From contig NZ_SMKG01000021.1 in the NCBI RefSeq assembly GCF_004348525.1, positions 1 to 52,917 on the forward strand: a stretch of DNA of 52,917 bases, in the 5' to 3' direction. A model generated the notes under the pieces. It was not told the DNA's origin and did no database searches. It saw nothing but the letters and a program-made list of their open reading frames with translations. This stretch comes from Micromonospora sp. 15K316 (GTDB lineage Bacteria > Actinomycetota > Actinomycetes > Mycobacteriales > Micromonosporaceae). Shown one piece after another: positions 42,731 through 51,767 of the stretch (positions are counted from its first letter, which is position 1; every line of letters begins with the position of its first letter). The translations under genes were made by a program, and so were the position numbers.

Positions 42731-44098
42731 GTGCCCAGAAGATGGTCTCCGCACCGCTTGCGACCCGCACTGGCGCTGACCCTCGTGGCCGTCCTCGCCG
42801 CCACCGGCTGCTCCGGGGCCGGCGGTGGATCCTCCGACGACGGCGACGGCACGAGCATCACCGTGCTCATGGTGGGCAACCCGCAGATGGAGGACCTCGC
42901 CAAGGTCACCGCCGAGAACTTCACCAAGGAGACCGGCATCGAGGTCCGGTTCACGATCCTGCCCGAGAACGAACTGCGCGACAAGGTCACCCAGGACGTG
43001 GCGACCCAGGGCGGCCAGTACGACGTGGCGACCATCGGCGCGTACGAGGCGCCGATCTGGTCGAAGAACGGCTGGCTGCACGAGCTCAGCTCGTACGCCG
43101 ACGCCGACACCGGCTACGACAGGGCCGACCTGCTGGCGCCGATGGTCACCTCGCTCTCCGGCGAGGACGGCAAGCTCTACGCCGCCCCGTTCTACGGCGA
43201 GTCGTCGTTCCTGATGTACAACAAGGAGCTCTTCGCCGCCAAGGGCCTGACCATGCCGGAGCGGCCGACCTGGCAGCAGGTGGCGCGGTTCGCCGCGCAG
43301 CTGGACGACGACAAGGCCGGCGTCTCCGGCATCTGCCTGCGTGGGCTGCCCGGCTGGGGCGAGCTCTTCGCCCCGCTCACCACCGTCGTGAACACGTTCG
43401 GCGGCACCTGGTTCGAGCAGGACTGGACGCCGAGGGTGAACGCGCCCGAGTTCGTCGAGGCCACGAAGTTCTACGTCGACCTGGTCCGGGCGCACGGCAC
43501 GCCCGGGGCGCCGCAGGCCGGCTTCACCGAGTGCCTGAACACCTTCGGCCAGGGCAAGGCGGCCATGTGGTACGACGCCACGTCGGCCGCCGGCACCCTC
43601 GAGGACGCCTCGGCCAGCACGGTGGCCGGCAAGGTCGGCTACGCGTACGCGCCGGTCAACAGGACCAAGTCGTCCGGCTGGCTCTGGGCGTGGGCGCTGG
43701 CGATGCCGAAGACCACCAAGCACGCCGACGCCGCCTGGAAGTTCATCTCCTGGGCCACCGGCAAGGAGTACGAGCGGCTGGTCGGCTCCTCCCTCGGATG
43801 GTCGCGGGTGCCGGCCGGGAAGCGGCAGTCCACCTACGCCATCCCGGAGTACCAGAAGTCCGCCGCGGCCTTCGCGGACCTGACGCTCAAGTCGATCCAG
43901 GAGGCCGACCCGAAGAACCCGGGTGTGCAGCCGCGACCGGCGCTCGGCGTGCAGTTCGTCGGCATACCCGAGTTCGCCGACCTGGGCACCAAGGTGTCCC
44001 AGGAGGTCTCGGCGGCGATCGCGGGCAGCACCACAGTGGAGAAGGCGCTCGCCGACGGCCAGAAGCTGGCCGAGGAAGTCGCCGAGGAGAACCGGTAG
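42731..44098 (+). CDS. CUT1 sugar/polyol-binding lipoprotein
   Basis: 455-aa solute-binding lipoprotein; GTG 42731 follows GGAGG. The lipobox AATGC places the modified cysteine near residue 26. Features such as VTQDVATQGGQYDVATIGAYEA, NGWLHELSSYAD, PFYGESSFLMYNKELF, GLPGWGE and FGQGKAAMWYDATSAAGTLED recall the sorbitol/mannitol (SmoE-like) branch of CUT1 binding proteins. The dehydrogenase downstream supports a polyol substrate. The specific ligand is not certain. Confidence 0.88.
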   Translation: MPRRWSPHRLRPALALTLVAVLAATGCSGAGGGSSDDGDGTSITVLMVGNPQMEDLAKVTAENFTKETGIEVRFTILPENELRDKVTQDVATQGGQYDVATIGAYEAPIWSKNGWLHELSSYADADTGYDRADLLAPMVTSLSGEDGKLYAAPFYGESSFLMYNKELFAAKGLTMPERPTWQQVARFAAQLDDDKAGVSGICLRGLPGWGELFAPLTTVVNTFGGTWFEQDWTPRVNAPEFVEATKFYVDLVRAHGTPGAPQAGFTECLNTFGQGKAAMWYDATSAAGTLEDASASTVAGKVGYAYAPVNRTKSSGWLWAWALAMPKTTKHADAAWKFISWATGKEYERLVGSSLGWSRVPAGKRQSTYAIPEYQKSAAAFADLTLKSIQEADPKNPGVQPRPALGVQFVGIPEFADLGTKVSQEVSAAIAGSTTVEKALADGQKLAEEVAEENR

Positions 44099-44138
44099 CC
44101 ACCGGCCGGCGGCCCCCGGCCCGACCCGAGGTGAACCG

Positions 44139-45074
44139 ATGACACAGACACTCGCCACCGGCGCGGGCCCGACACCCCGCGTCCGGGTCGCGGCTCGCGT
44201 CGGCGGGCGCGCCGCCGACCGGTGGACCCGCCGCGCGCCGCTGCTGCCCGCCCTGATCTTCGCGATCGTGGTGACCCAGATCCCGTTCCTGGTCACCCTC
44301 TACCTCTCCACCCTCGACTGGAACGCGCTGCGCCCCGGCGAGCGCGGCTTCGTCGGGCTCGGCAACTACGCCGAGGTGCTCACCGACACCCGGCTGCGCG
44401 CGGCCCTGACGAACACGGTGGTGCTCACGGCCGGGGCGGTCGTCGCGTCGGTGCTGCTCGGGCTCGGCGTCGCGATCCTGCTCGACCGGAGGTTCCCGGG
44501 TCGCGGAGTGGTCCGGACCCTGCTCATCACCCCGTTCCTGGTGATGCCGATGGCCGCCGCCCTGTTGTGGAAGCACGCCATCTACAACCCCGCGTACGGC
44601 CTGATCAACGGCGTGCTCGGCGGCAGCACCGACTGGGTCTCCCAGTACCCGATGCTCTCCGTGGTCGCCACCCTGGTCTGGCAGTGGACACCGTTCATGA
44701 TGCTGATCATCCTGGCCGGGTTGCAGAGCCAGTCGACGGAGATCCTCGAGGCGGCCCGGGTCGACGGCGCCGGCGCCTGGCAGGTCTTCACCCGGATCAC
44801 GCTGCCGCACCTGCGCCCGTACCTGGAGCTGGGCGCCCTGCTCGGCTCGATCTACCTGGTGCAGACCTTCGACGCGGTCTTCACCATCACGCAGGGCGGC
44901 CCGGGCACCGCCACCACCAACCTGCCCTACGAGATCTACCTGACCACGTTTCGCAAGTTCGAGTACGGCGAGGCGGCCGCGGCCGGCGTCGTGGTGGTGA
45001 TCGGCACGATCGTGGTGGCCACCTTCGCGCTGCGGGTGATCTCCAGCCTGTTCCGGATGGAGGGCGCCCGATGA
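44139..45074 (+). CDS. CUT1 sugar/polyol ABC transporter permease (MalF type)
   Basis: 311-aa permease with six hydrophobic segments after a 35-residue basic N-terminus. The EAA loop is EAARVDGAGAWQVFTRITLP (about 206-225). ATG 44139 follows GAGGTGA. The 40-bp gap from the binding-protein gene contains a short GGCCGG/CCGGCC hairpin (44104-44121). Overlap ATGA with the next permease. No ATPase gene occurs in this operon. Confidence 0.9.
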   Translation: MTQTLATGAGPTPRVRVAARVGGRAADRWTRRAPLLPALIFAIVVTQIPFLVTLYLSTLDWNALRPGERGFVGLGNYAEVLTDTRLRAALTNTVVLTAGAVVASVLLGLGVAILLDRRFPGRGVVRTLLITPFLVMPMAAALLWKHAIYNPAYGLINGVLGGSTDWVSQYPMLSVVATLVWQWTPFMMLIILAGLQSQSTEILEAARVDGAGAWQVFTRITLPHLRPYLELGALLGSIYLVQTFDAVFTITQGGPGTATTNLPYEIYLTTFRKFEYGEAAAAGVVVVIGTIVVATFALRVISSLFRMEGAR

Positions 45075-45940
45075 CCGCCGTACGCGCCAACCGGACCAGC
45101 GGCCGGCCCGCCGGCCGTCGCTCCCGGCGGGCCGGACCGGCCGCCGCCGGCTGGACGGTGCTCGCCTGGCTGGTCGGGCTGCTCTTCTTCCTGCCGGTGC
45201 TCTGGATGGTGCTGACCGGCTTCAAGCGGGAGGTGGACGCTGCCAGCAACCCGCCGACCTGGGTGTTCACCCCGGTGCTCGACGGCTACCGGCAGGTCTT
45301 CGACCGGGACATCACCCCGTACCTGCTCAACTCGCTGATGGCCAGCGTGCTCTCCACGCTGCTCGTGCTCCTGCTGGCCACCCCGGCGGCGTACGCGCTG
45401 TCGATCCGGCCGGTGGCGAAGTGGCGCGACGTGCTGTTCTTCTTCATCAGCACCAAGATGCTCCCCGCGGTGGCCGCGCTGCTCCCCGTCTACCTGCTGG
45501 TCAAGGAGTTCGGCCTGCTCGACAACATCTGGACGATGATCGTCCTGTACACCGCGATGAACCTGCCGCTCGCCGTCTGGATGATGCGGTCGTTCCTGCT
45601 GGAGGTCCCGCCGGCGTTGATCGAGGCGGCCGCGGTGGACGGCGCGAGCGTGCCGGTCACCATCCGCCGGATCCTGCTGCCGATCGTCGCGCCCGGGCTC
45701 GCCGCCACCGCGCTGATCTGCTTCATCTTCAGCTGGAACGAGTTCTTCCTCGCGGTGAACCTGACCGCGACCCGGGCCGGCACCTCACCGATCTTCCTGG
45801 TCGGTTTCATCACCTCCGAAGGGCTCTTCCTCGCCCGGCTCTGCGCGGCCGCGACGCTGGTGTCGCTGCCGGTGGTGCTGGCCGGCTGGATCGCCCAGAA
45901 GCAACTCGTCCGTGGACTCTCGATGGGGGCGGTCAAGTGA
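45071..45940 (+). CDS. CUT1 sugar/polyol ABC transporter permease (MalG type)
   Basis: 289-aa permease; the EAA loop reads EAAAVDGASVPVTIRRILLP (about 183-202), then SWNEFFLAVNLTATRAG, a variant common in sorbitol/mannitol transporters. The first 30 residues are rich in Arg/Pro/Ala and likely cytoplasmic. Translation is coupled on both sides: ATGA with the first permease and GTGA (45937-45940) with the dehydrogenase. Confidence 0.9.
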   Translation: MTAVRANRTSGRPAGRRSRRAGPAAAGWTVLAWLVGLLFFLPVLWMVLTGFKREVDAASNPPTWVFTPVLDGYRQVFDRDITPYLLNSLMASVLSTLLVLLLATPAAYALSIRPVAKWRDVLFFFISTKMLPAVAALLPVYLLVKEFGLLDNIWTMIVLYTAMNLPLAVWMMRSFLLEVPPALIEAAAVDGASVPVTIRRILLPIVAPGLAATALICFIFSWNEFFLAVNLTATRAGTSPIFLVGFITSEGLFLARLCAAATLVSLPVVLAGWIAQKQLVRGLSMGAVK

Positions 45941-46974
45941 AAGCAGCGGTCATCGTCACGCCGGGTCAGATCTCGATCGAGTCGGTTCCCGACCCGACGC
46001 CCGGCCCGCGTGACGTGGTGGTGCAGGTCGCCGGCTGCGGCATCTGCGGCACCGATCTGCACATCCTCGACGGCGAGTTCGCTCCCGCGTACCCGATCGT
46101 TCCCGGACACGAGTTCGCCGGCACGGTCGTCGCGACGGGCCGCGACGTCACCGAGGTACGGGTCGGCGACGCCGTGGCGGTCGACCCGTCGCTGCACTGC
46201 GGCGAGTGCTACCAGTGCCGCCGGGCCCGGGGCAACCTCTGTGAGCGGTGGGCGGCCATCGGGGTCACCGTGTCCGGCGGGGCCGCCGAGTTCGCGGTCG
46301 CACCGGTGAAGAACTGCTTCCCGCTGCCCGACGGGGTGGCGCCGGTGGACGCCGCGCTGATCGAGCCGCTCTCCTGCGCGGTCCGTGGCTTCGACGTCCT
46401 GCCCCGGCGGCTCGGCGACCACTACCTGATCTACGGGGCCGGGACGATGGGGTTGATGATGCTGGAGCTCGCCAAGCGCTGCGGCGCCGCGAGCGTCAGC
46501 GTGGTGGACCCGAACCCGGCCCGGCTGGCCACCGCCGTCCGGCTCGGCTGCTCGGCGTCGGCGCCGAGCGCCGACGAGCTGACCCGGCCCCGGGGCTGGG
46601 ACGTCGTCATCGACTGCACCGGCGTGCGGGCGGCGATCGACGACGGCCTCGGCCGGGTCGCGCCCGCCGGCACGTTCCTCCAGTTCGGAGTCTCCGAGTA
46701 CCGCACCCGGGCGACGATCGAGCCGTACCGGATCTACAACCAGGAGATCACGGTGACCGGGTCGATGGCGGTGCTGCACAGCTTCGAACGGGCCGGGGAG
46801 CTGTTCGCCGCCGGGATCCTCGACCCCGACGTGTTCATCAGTCACCGGTTCCCGCTGGACGGCTACGCCGAGGCGGTCGACCAGTTCCGCGCCGGTGTCG
46901 GACGCAAGATCCAGATCGTGGGCTCCGGCCAGCCGGCCTTGACGCCGTCCGCGGCGCAGCTCGGCCGCGCCTGA
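45937..46974 (+). CDS. Zinc-dependent alcohol (polyol) dehydrogenase
   Basis: 345-aa medium-chain dehydrogenase. Catalytic zinc ligands are C34/C37 region (GCGICGTD) and H58-E59 in PGHEF; structural zinc cysteines are C88, C91, C94 and C102. The nucleotide fold shows YGAGTMGLMMLELAKRCG. It resembles sorbitol/arabinitol-type dehydrogenases. As the last gene of a polyol transport operon it likely oxidises the imported sugar alcohol to a ketose. No kinase follows. Confidence 0.88.
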   Translation: MKAAVIVTPGQISIESVPDPTPGPRDVVVQVAGCGICGTDLHILDGEFAPAYPIVPGHEFAGTVVATGRDVTEVRVGDAVAVDPSLHCGECYQCRRARGNLCERWAAIGVTVSGGAAEFAVAPVKNCFPLPDGVAPVDAALIEPLSCAVRGFDVLPRRLGDHYLIYGAGTMGLMMLELAKRCGAASVSVVDPNPARLATAVRLGCSASAPSADELTRPRGWDVVIDCTGVRAAIDDGLGRVAPAGTFLQFGVSEYRTRATIEPYRIYNQEITVTGSMAVLHSFERAGELFAAGILDPDVFISHRFPLDGYAEAVDQFRAGVGRKIQIVGSGQPALTPSAAQLGRA

Positions 46975-46985
46975 CCTGCCGCGCC

Positions 46986-47018
46986 CGCCCCGCCACCCCC
47001 GACGCGGGTGACGGGGCG
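46986..47018 (+). terminator. Hairpin ending the polyol operon
   Basis: Arms 46986-46998 and 47006-47018 pair over 13 positions with one mismatch, 7-nt loop, 11 nt after the dehydrogenase stop. No T-run. Confidence 0.55.
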
Positions 47019-47084
47019 ACGCGACCAGGGGTCCGCGATGCCGCCCGCCTGCCCTCACGGACGGTCGGATCGCGAGGAATCCTC

Positions 47085-47090
47085 TAGGCT
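47085..47090 (+). promoter_or_regulatory. Possible -10 element of the methyltransferase gene
   Basis: TAGGCT fits the actinobacterial TANNNT -10 pattern and lies 37 bp before GTG 47128. No convincing -35 is seen. Confidence 0.35.
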
Positions 47091-47127
47091 GCGCTCGTCG
47101 ATACCGGCCGATCCAGAGGAGACGATC

Positions 47128-47958
47128 GTGTCGCACAGTGAGGTCAGTGCCGGGATCGAGGAGGTCCCGCCCTCCGGGGTGGACGCCAGCGTCCCGCACT
47201 CCGCCCGGGTCTACGACTGGTGGCTCGGCGGTAAGGACAACTTCGCCGCCGACCGGGCGATGGGCGCCGCCCTCGTCGAGGCGATCCCCACCCTGCGCGC
47301 GATGGCGAAGGAGAACCGGCGGTTCGTCCACCGGGTGGCCCGCTTCCTGGTGGCTGAGGCCGGCATCCGGCAGTTCGTCGACATCGGCACCGGCATCCCG
47401 ACCCGTCCCAACCTGCACGAGGTGGCCCAGGCGGTGGCGCCGGAGACCCGGGTCGTCTACGTCGACAACGACCCCATCGTGCTGGCGCACGCCCGCGCGC
47501 TGATGATCAGCACGCCGCAGGGGCGGAGCGAGTACATCCACGCCGACCTGCGTGAGCCGGAGAAGATCCTGGCGGACGCCCGCCTCACCGAGACGCTGGA
47601 CCTGGATCGGCCGGTGGCGCTCACCCTCATCGCGGTGCTGATGTTGCTGCGCGACAGCGAGGATCCGGCGGGCAGGCTGCGCGCGCTCATGGACGCCGTG
47701 CCGTCGGGCAGCTACCTGGCGATCAGCCACCCGACCGGGGACTTCAACCCGGCCGAGATGAGCGCCGCCGTGGCCGCGGCCACCCGGGGCGGCATGACGC
47801 TGGTCCCGCGTACCCGGGCCGAGGTGGAGCGCTTCTTCGACGGCTGGGAGCTGGTCGAGCCGGGGATCGCCCCGGTCGCGGCGTGGCGGCCCGAGGACGG
47901 GCGGCCCGACGATCCGCACGCCGCGTACTACTGGGCCGGGCTCGCCGGCAAACCGTGA
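47128..47958 (+). CDS. DUF574-type SAM-dependent methyltransferase-like protein
   Basis: 276-aa protein of the actinobacterial DUF574 family. Marks are the N-terminal VPHSARVYDWWLGGKDNFAADR (about 23-44 in part), the SAM-binding DIGTGIPTRPNLHEVAQ region near residue 80, VVYVDNDPIVLAHAR and the C-terminal AAYYWAGLAGKP. Many copies occur per actinomycete genome, and their substrates are mostly unknown. GTG 47128 follows AGAGGAGA. It stands alone. Confidence 0.85.
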   Translation: MSHSEVSAGIEEVPPSGVDASVPHSARVYDWWLGGKDNFAADRAMGAALVEAIPTLRAMAKENRRFVHRVARFLVAEAGIRQFVDIGTGIPTRPNLHEVAQAVAPETRVVYVDNDPIVLAHARALMISTPQGRSEYIHADLREPEKILADARLTETLDLDRPVALTLIAVLMLLRDSEDPAGRLRALMDAVPSGSYLAISHPTGDFNPAEMSAAVAAATRGGMTLVPRTRAEVERFFDGWELVEPGIAPVAAWRPEDGRPDDPHAAYYWAGLAGKP

Positions 47959-48022
47959 GGTGTGCCGGCGCCGCCGACGGGTACCCGCGCCACCGGGACG
48001 AGCTCCGGGAGGCGCGGTGGCG

Positions 48023-48466
48023 ATGGAGGCGCCGGACTACTTCCGGCCGGAGAACGGGGTGGTGCTCACCCACCTGCTGATCGTGCGGGACGTGGACCGG
48101 TCGCGGGAGTTCTACCGGCGGGTCCTGGACGCGACGGTGGTGCGCGAGCGGCAACCGGCGATCCTGCGGTTCCACAACAGCTACATCGTGATCAACGACG
48201 AGGGCGGCCCGACCGACGACAAACCGACGGTACGGGCCCAGGCCCCGGCCGATCCGGACGTGTTGAGCAGCGCGCTCAACGTCCGGGTCACCGACGTCCG
48301 GGCGGTGTACGAGCAGTGGCGGTCCCGGGGCGGGGAGTTCCTGACCGAGCCGAAGGACCACGGCGTCGAGATCCGCTGCTACCTGCGGGACCCGGACGGG
48401 TACCTGATCGAACTCGGCCAGGGCACCGGCATCCTGGCCGAGGCGACCGGCGGCGACGGCGACTGA
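48023..48466 (+). CDS. VOC-family (glyoxalase/bleomycin-resistance-like) protein
   Basis: 147-aa single VOC protein with two beta-alpha-beta repeats: THLLIVRDVDRSREFYRRVLD (about 13-33) and VRVTDVRAVYEQWRSRGGEF, then the closing DPDGYLIELGQ (about 120-130). It may bind metal and a small molecule; the substrate is unknown. ATG 48023 or GTG 48017 can use GGGAGG (48007-48012). It lies 64 nt after the methyltransferase stop on the same strand. Confidence 0.82.
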   Translation: MEAPDYFRPENGVVLTHLLIVRDVDRSREFYRRVLDATVVRERQPAILRFHNSYIVINDEGGPTDDKPTVRAQAPADPDVLSSALNVRVTDVRAVYEQWRSRGGEFLTEPKDHGVEIRCYLRDPDGYLIELGQGTGILAEATGGDGD

Positions 48467-48581
48467 CGCGGGCGGGACGCGCGTCCGGGGGAGATCCGCC
48501 GAGTCCGCGCCGAAGCGGGTGCGGTAAGCGCTATTTTCGCACTGCTGGCCGGACACACCCGGAGGTGGAGCGGAGAGGGTC

Positions 48582-49286
48582 ATGCCAACGGGGAGATCCT
48601 CGCGACGCCGCCCACCCCGACCACTCGGTGTGCCCGTGCTCGCGCCGGTGCCGGGTGGCTGGTGGTTCGACGGGCTGCTGCTCGCCGCCCTCGCCGCGCT
48701 CACCGCGGCCCTGGTCTGGTGGCGGCCGATGCTGCGGCTGGACATCGTCGTACGCGACTGGTGCGACACCCACCGACCCCCGCCGGTCGACACGATGATG
48801 TACCTGTTCGACCGCGTCGGTCAGGGTGGCGCGCTCACCACGCTGACCGTACTGGTGTCGTTCTGGCTGGCCTGGCGGCACCGGTCGATACGCCCGATCA
48901 TCCCGGCCGGGCTCGCGCCGATCATCAGCACCCTGCTGATCGTGGGGTTGAAGCGGTGGACCTCGCGCGGCGCCCCGCACCACGGGTCGGTCGAGATGTT
49001 CGCCGACGGGTGGGAGGAGTACTACCCCTCCGGGCACGTGAGCAACGGCATCGTCTACTTCGGCGTGCTGGCCATGCTGCTCGCGCCGTACCTGCCGCTG
49101 CTCGCCCGCCGACTGCTGATGTGGGTGCCGGGCGTGCTCGTCTTCATCGGCACCACCTACCTCGGCTACCACTGGTTGACCGACAGCATCGGCGGCTACC
49201 TGCTGGGCCTGCTGATCGTGCGGGCGCTCTTCCGCGTGCCGTGGCGGACGCTGCCGCTGCCCCGGTGGCTGGACCACGCCCGTTGA
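48582..49286 (+). CDS. PAP2-family membrane phosphatase
   Basis: 234-aa membrane phosphatase with about six hydrophobic segments. The three phosphatase motifs are KRWTSRGAPH (about 123-132), YPSGHVSN (about 149-156) and the final GYHWLTDSIGG (about 194-204), in which the first Arg-containing part is replaced by TTYLGYHW. It probably removes phosphate from lipid or polyprenyl phosphates. ATG 48582 follows GGAGAGG. Confidence 0.87.
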   Translation: MPTGRSSRRRPPRPLGVPVLAPVPGGWWFDGLLLAALAALTAALVWWRPMLRLDIVVRDWCDTHRPPPVDTMMYLFDRVGQGGALTTLTVLVSFWLAWRHRSIRPIIPAGLAPIISTLLIVGLKRWTSRGAPHHGSVEMFADGWEEYYPSGHVSNGIVYFGVLAMLLAPYLPLLARRLLMWVPGVLVFIGTTYLGYHWLTDSIGGYLLGLLIVRALFRVPWRTLPLPRWLDHAR

Positions 49287-49393
49287 CCTGCCGCACGAGC
49301 CGTGTCCGGACGGCGAATGAGGCTCCGCTGCCCGCCCGCTGTGCCAGACTCGGGGGCGCGGGGGCCGTCGGCGACCGGCGGAAGGGGGACGTC

Positions 49394-49771
49394 GTGAAGC
49401 ACCACGAGTTCGTGGCCACGGTGCGCCAGCGCGGTGAGTACGCCAGCGCCGCCGAGGCCGAGGAGGCGATCCGGGCCGTACTCGGCGTGCTCGCCACCCG
49501 CCTGACCCCCGACGAGGCGCACGACCTCGCCTCCCAACTCCCGCACGGGATCGCCGAGATCCTGGAGGAGTCGCACGAGCCCACGCTGCAACTCTCGGTC
49601 CAGGAGTTCCTCCAGCGCATCGCCGCGGGGACGGGCGCGACCAGCCGGACGGCCGAGTGGGACGCCGGCGCCGTGCTGTCGACGGTGGCGGACGCGATCA
49701 CCGACGGCGAGCTGAACGACCTGATCACCCAGCTGCCGTCGGGCTACGCCGCGCTCTTCGGCACCGCCTGA
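49394..49771 (+). CDS. DUF2267 protein
   Basis: 125-aa helical protein with two similar halves: FVATVRQRGEYASAAEAEEAIRAVLGVLATRL-type N-half (about 6-37) ending in LPHGIAEIL, and EFLQRIAAG...AVLSTVADAITDGELNDLITQLPSGYAALF. The repeated LP-G motif (LPHGI, LPSGY) is the DUF2267 hallmark. Function is unknown. GTG 49394 follows AAGGGGG; CAGACT at 49345-49350 is a possible -10. Confidence 0.82.
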   Translation: MKHHEFVATVRQRGEYASAAEAEEAIRAVLGVLATRLTPDEAHDLASQLPHGIAEILEESHEPTLQLSVQEFLQRIAAGTGATSRTAEWDAGAVLSTVADAITDGELNDLITQLPSGYAALFGTA

Positions 49772-49788
49772 CTCCGGCGGAGCAGCGC

Positions 49789-49830
49789 GGGTCGACGGGT
49801 GCGAACCTCTCGGCGCGCCGCCGTCGACCC
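49789..49830. terminator. Inverted repeat between convergent genes
   Basis: GGGTCGACGG (49789-49798) and CCGTCGACCC (49821-49830) form a perfect 10-bp stem with a 22-nt loop, 18 nt before the end of the converging coiled-coil gene. Confidence 0.45.
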
Positions 49831-49847
49831 ATCCCGCCCGGGAAGCG

Positions 49848-51413
49848 CTACGCCCGCTCGGGGACGATCACGTTGCCGTGTGCCGGGAGGTACTGCTCGC
49901 CGGGCTGTTCCGGCACCGGGTGCTCGGCCTCTTCGGCCGCGTGCGCCTCGGCCTGCGCGGTCTGCTCGGTCGAGGGTTGCGCCTCCGGCTGCGTGCTCCG
50001 GTCGGCCGGTGGTTGCGCCTCGGCGGGCAAGGTCTGCTCGGCGGAGGCCCGTACCTGCGCCTCCTCGCCCGACGCGGCCGACGGCTCGACCTCCGCGTGC
50101 GCGGGGCCGCCGTTCGCCCGCCGCCGGCCCGCCTCGCGCGCGGCCACCGTCGGGTACTCGGCCGTCTCCGCGCCACCCGCCGCGGCGGCCATCACCGCTG
50201 CGGCGGCGAGGTCGGCCACCCGCTTCGCCTCGCGCTGCACCCGGGCGCGGACGTCCTTGGCGTGCCGTTCGGCCAGATCGGCGGCCCGCCGCGCCTCGTC
50301 GAGGCGCGACGCCTCGGTGGCGAGCTGCTGGCGGACCTCCTCCAGACGCCGCTGCGCCGTGCCCAGCTCGTGCTCGGCCGCCGCCTGCCCCTGACGCGAC
50401 CCGGCCAGCTCACGCTGGGCCGTGCCCAACTCGGACTCGACCTGGGCCAGCGCCTGCTGGCGCAGCGCGATCTCCCGCTGCAACTCGGTGAGCTGCTCCT
50501 GGTGGGCGGTGGCCTGCTCGTCCGCCCGCTGCCGCACCTCCGTCGCGTACTGCTGCGCCTCGGCGATGAGGGAGCCGATGGTCTGCTCGGCGGCGTTGCG
50601 CTGGTTCTCGATCTCACGCTCGGCGGTCGCCCGTTGCTCGGCGACCTCCTGCTCGGCGGCGGCCCGTCGCTCGTTGACGTCCCGTTCGATGTTGGCCTGC
50701 CACTGGGCCAGCTCCTGCTGGCTCTTGTTCCGGGCGGCCTGCAGCTCCTGCTGGATCTGCGTACGGGCCGCGCGGGTCAGCGCCTCGGAGGCGGCCCGGG
50801 CCTGCTCGACCTGCTGGGCGCTCTGCTCACTGATCCGCTTCGCCTCCTGGCGGGCGCGTTCGTGCGCGGCCTCACCGTCGGCGCGCAGCTTCTCCGCCGC
50901 CTCGCGGATCTCGGCGATCTCGGTCTCGACCGCGGTGCGGCGCTCCTCGTACGCCTTCTCCTGCTCGGTGCGGCGCGCGGAGAGCTCCTCCTCCAGGTCC
51001 TGCAGCGCCCGGGTGGCCCGCTCGCGTGCGTCGATGAGCGTCCGCTCCGCCTCGGCCTGCAGCTCCCCGGCGCGCTGCGCGGCGGTGTCGGCGATCGCTG
51101 CGGCCTGCTTCTCGGCCAGGGCGAGGATCTGGTCGACCATCGGGCCCAGATCGCGGAACGACGCCCGGTCAGGCTGGGTGGGGCGGTGCCGCAGCTCGCT
51201 CAGCTCGGTGTGCAGCTGCTGCATCTGGGCGGTCAGCTCGCGGACCTGACCGGTCACCCGGTCCCGGTCGGTGGTCAGCGCCGTGATCTGCGCGTCGAGT
51301 TGCTCGATGTACCGGTCGACCTGCCGCTTCTCGTAACCGCGCAGCGCCAGCTCAAAGGTGGGTCGCGAGCCGCGGTTCTCGCGTACCGCGAACGGCTCTT
51401 CGCCGTTGGACAT
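49848..51413 (-). CDS. DivIVA-like long coiled-coil protein
   Basis: 521-aa protein. The N-terminal segment PTFELALRGYEKRQVDRYIEQ (about 19-38 in part) resembles the DivIVA membrane/polar-targeting region. Residues about 40-410 are almost continuous heptad coiled coil rich in A, E, Q and R, with repeated QEL/EQRA/RAEQ units. The tail (about 420-521) is an unstructured Pro/Glu/Gln/Ala-rich stretch with near-repeats of QPP/TQPEAQ. It is likely a scaffold of polar growth or the cell envelope, like the FilP/Scy-type filaments of streptomycetes. ATG 51413 follows GGAGG. Confidence 0.82.
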   Translation of the reverse strand: MSNGEEPFAVRENRGSRPTFELALRGYEKRQVDRYIEQLDAQITALTTDRDRVTGQVRELTAQMQQLHTELSELRHRPTQPDRASFRDLGPMVDQILALAEKQAAAIADTAAQRAGELQAEAERTLIDARERATRALQDLEEELSARRTEQEKAYEERRTAVETEIAEIREAAEKLRADGEAAHERARQEAKRISEQSAQQVEQARAASEALTRAARTQIQQELQAARNKSQQELAQWQANIERDVNERRAAAEQEVAEQRATAEREIENQRNAAEQTIGSLIAEAQQYATEVRQRADEQATAHQEQLTELQREIALRQQALAQVESELGTAQRELAGSRQGQAAAEHELGTAQRRLEEVRQQLATEASRLDEARRAADLAERHAKDVRARVQREAKRVADLAAAAVMAAAAGGAETAEYPTVAAREAGRRRANGGPAHAEVEPSAASGEEAQVRASAEQTLPAEAQPPADRSTQPEAQPSTEQTAQAEAHAAEEAEHPVPEQPGEQYLPAHGNVIVPERA

Positions 51414-51767
51414 CCGACATCCTCCGTACGATCCTGCCGTCCCCACAGGGCATGGGGTCGCGCAACGCTACCGTCGTGCCGACGCCGGACCGTCATCGAC
51501 CCGGCGCCCCTCCCGCAGGGCGGCCGTCGTGCGGTCGACGCCGGGCGCCGGCCGGTGTCCGGACGGTCGGTGGCCGTCGAGCCGCCGCCGGTGCCGGCCA
51601 CGGCCCCGAGGTGTGTCCGGCTCGAAGGGGTCGAGAGTAAAACACGGGGGTGATCCCCGGCACGGCGCGGGTCGCCCGGTCCGCGCGGCATGATGGTCGA
51701 CGGCGGCGGTCCCGGCCGGCTCCGCACGTCGCGGGGGCGGCGGCCCCGCGCGATGAACAGGAGAGAC
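51414..51767. other. Divergent intergenic region
   Basis: A 354-bp region between the coiled-coil gene (minus) and the DinB-like gene (plus). I see no gene in it. TAGCGT on the minus strand (51470-51465) is a possible -10 for the coiled-coil gene. A short CGGGG/CCCCG hairpin lies near 51645-51659. The plus-strand promoter could not be placed. Confidence 0.5.
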
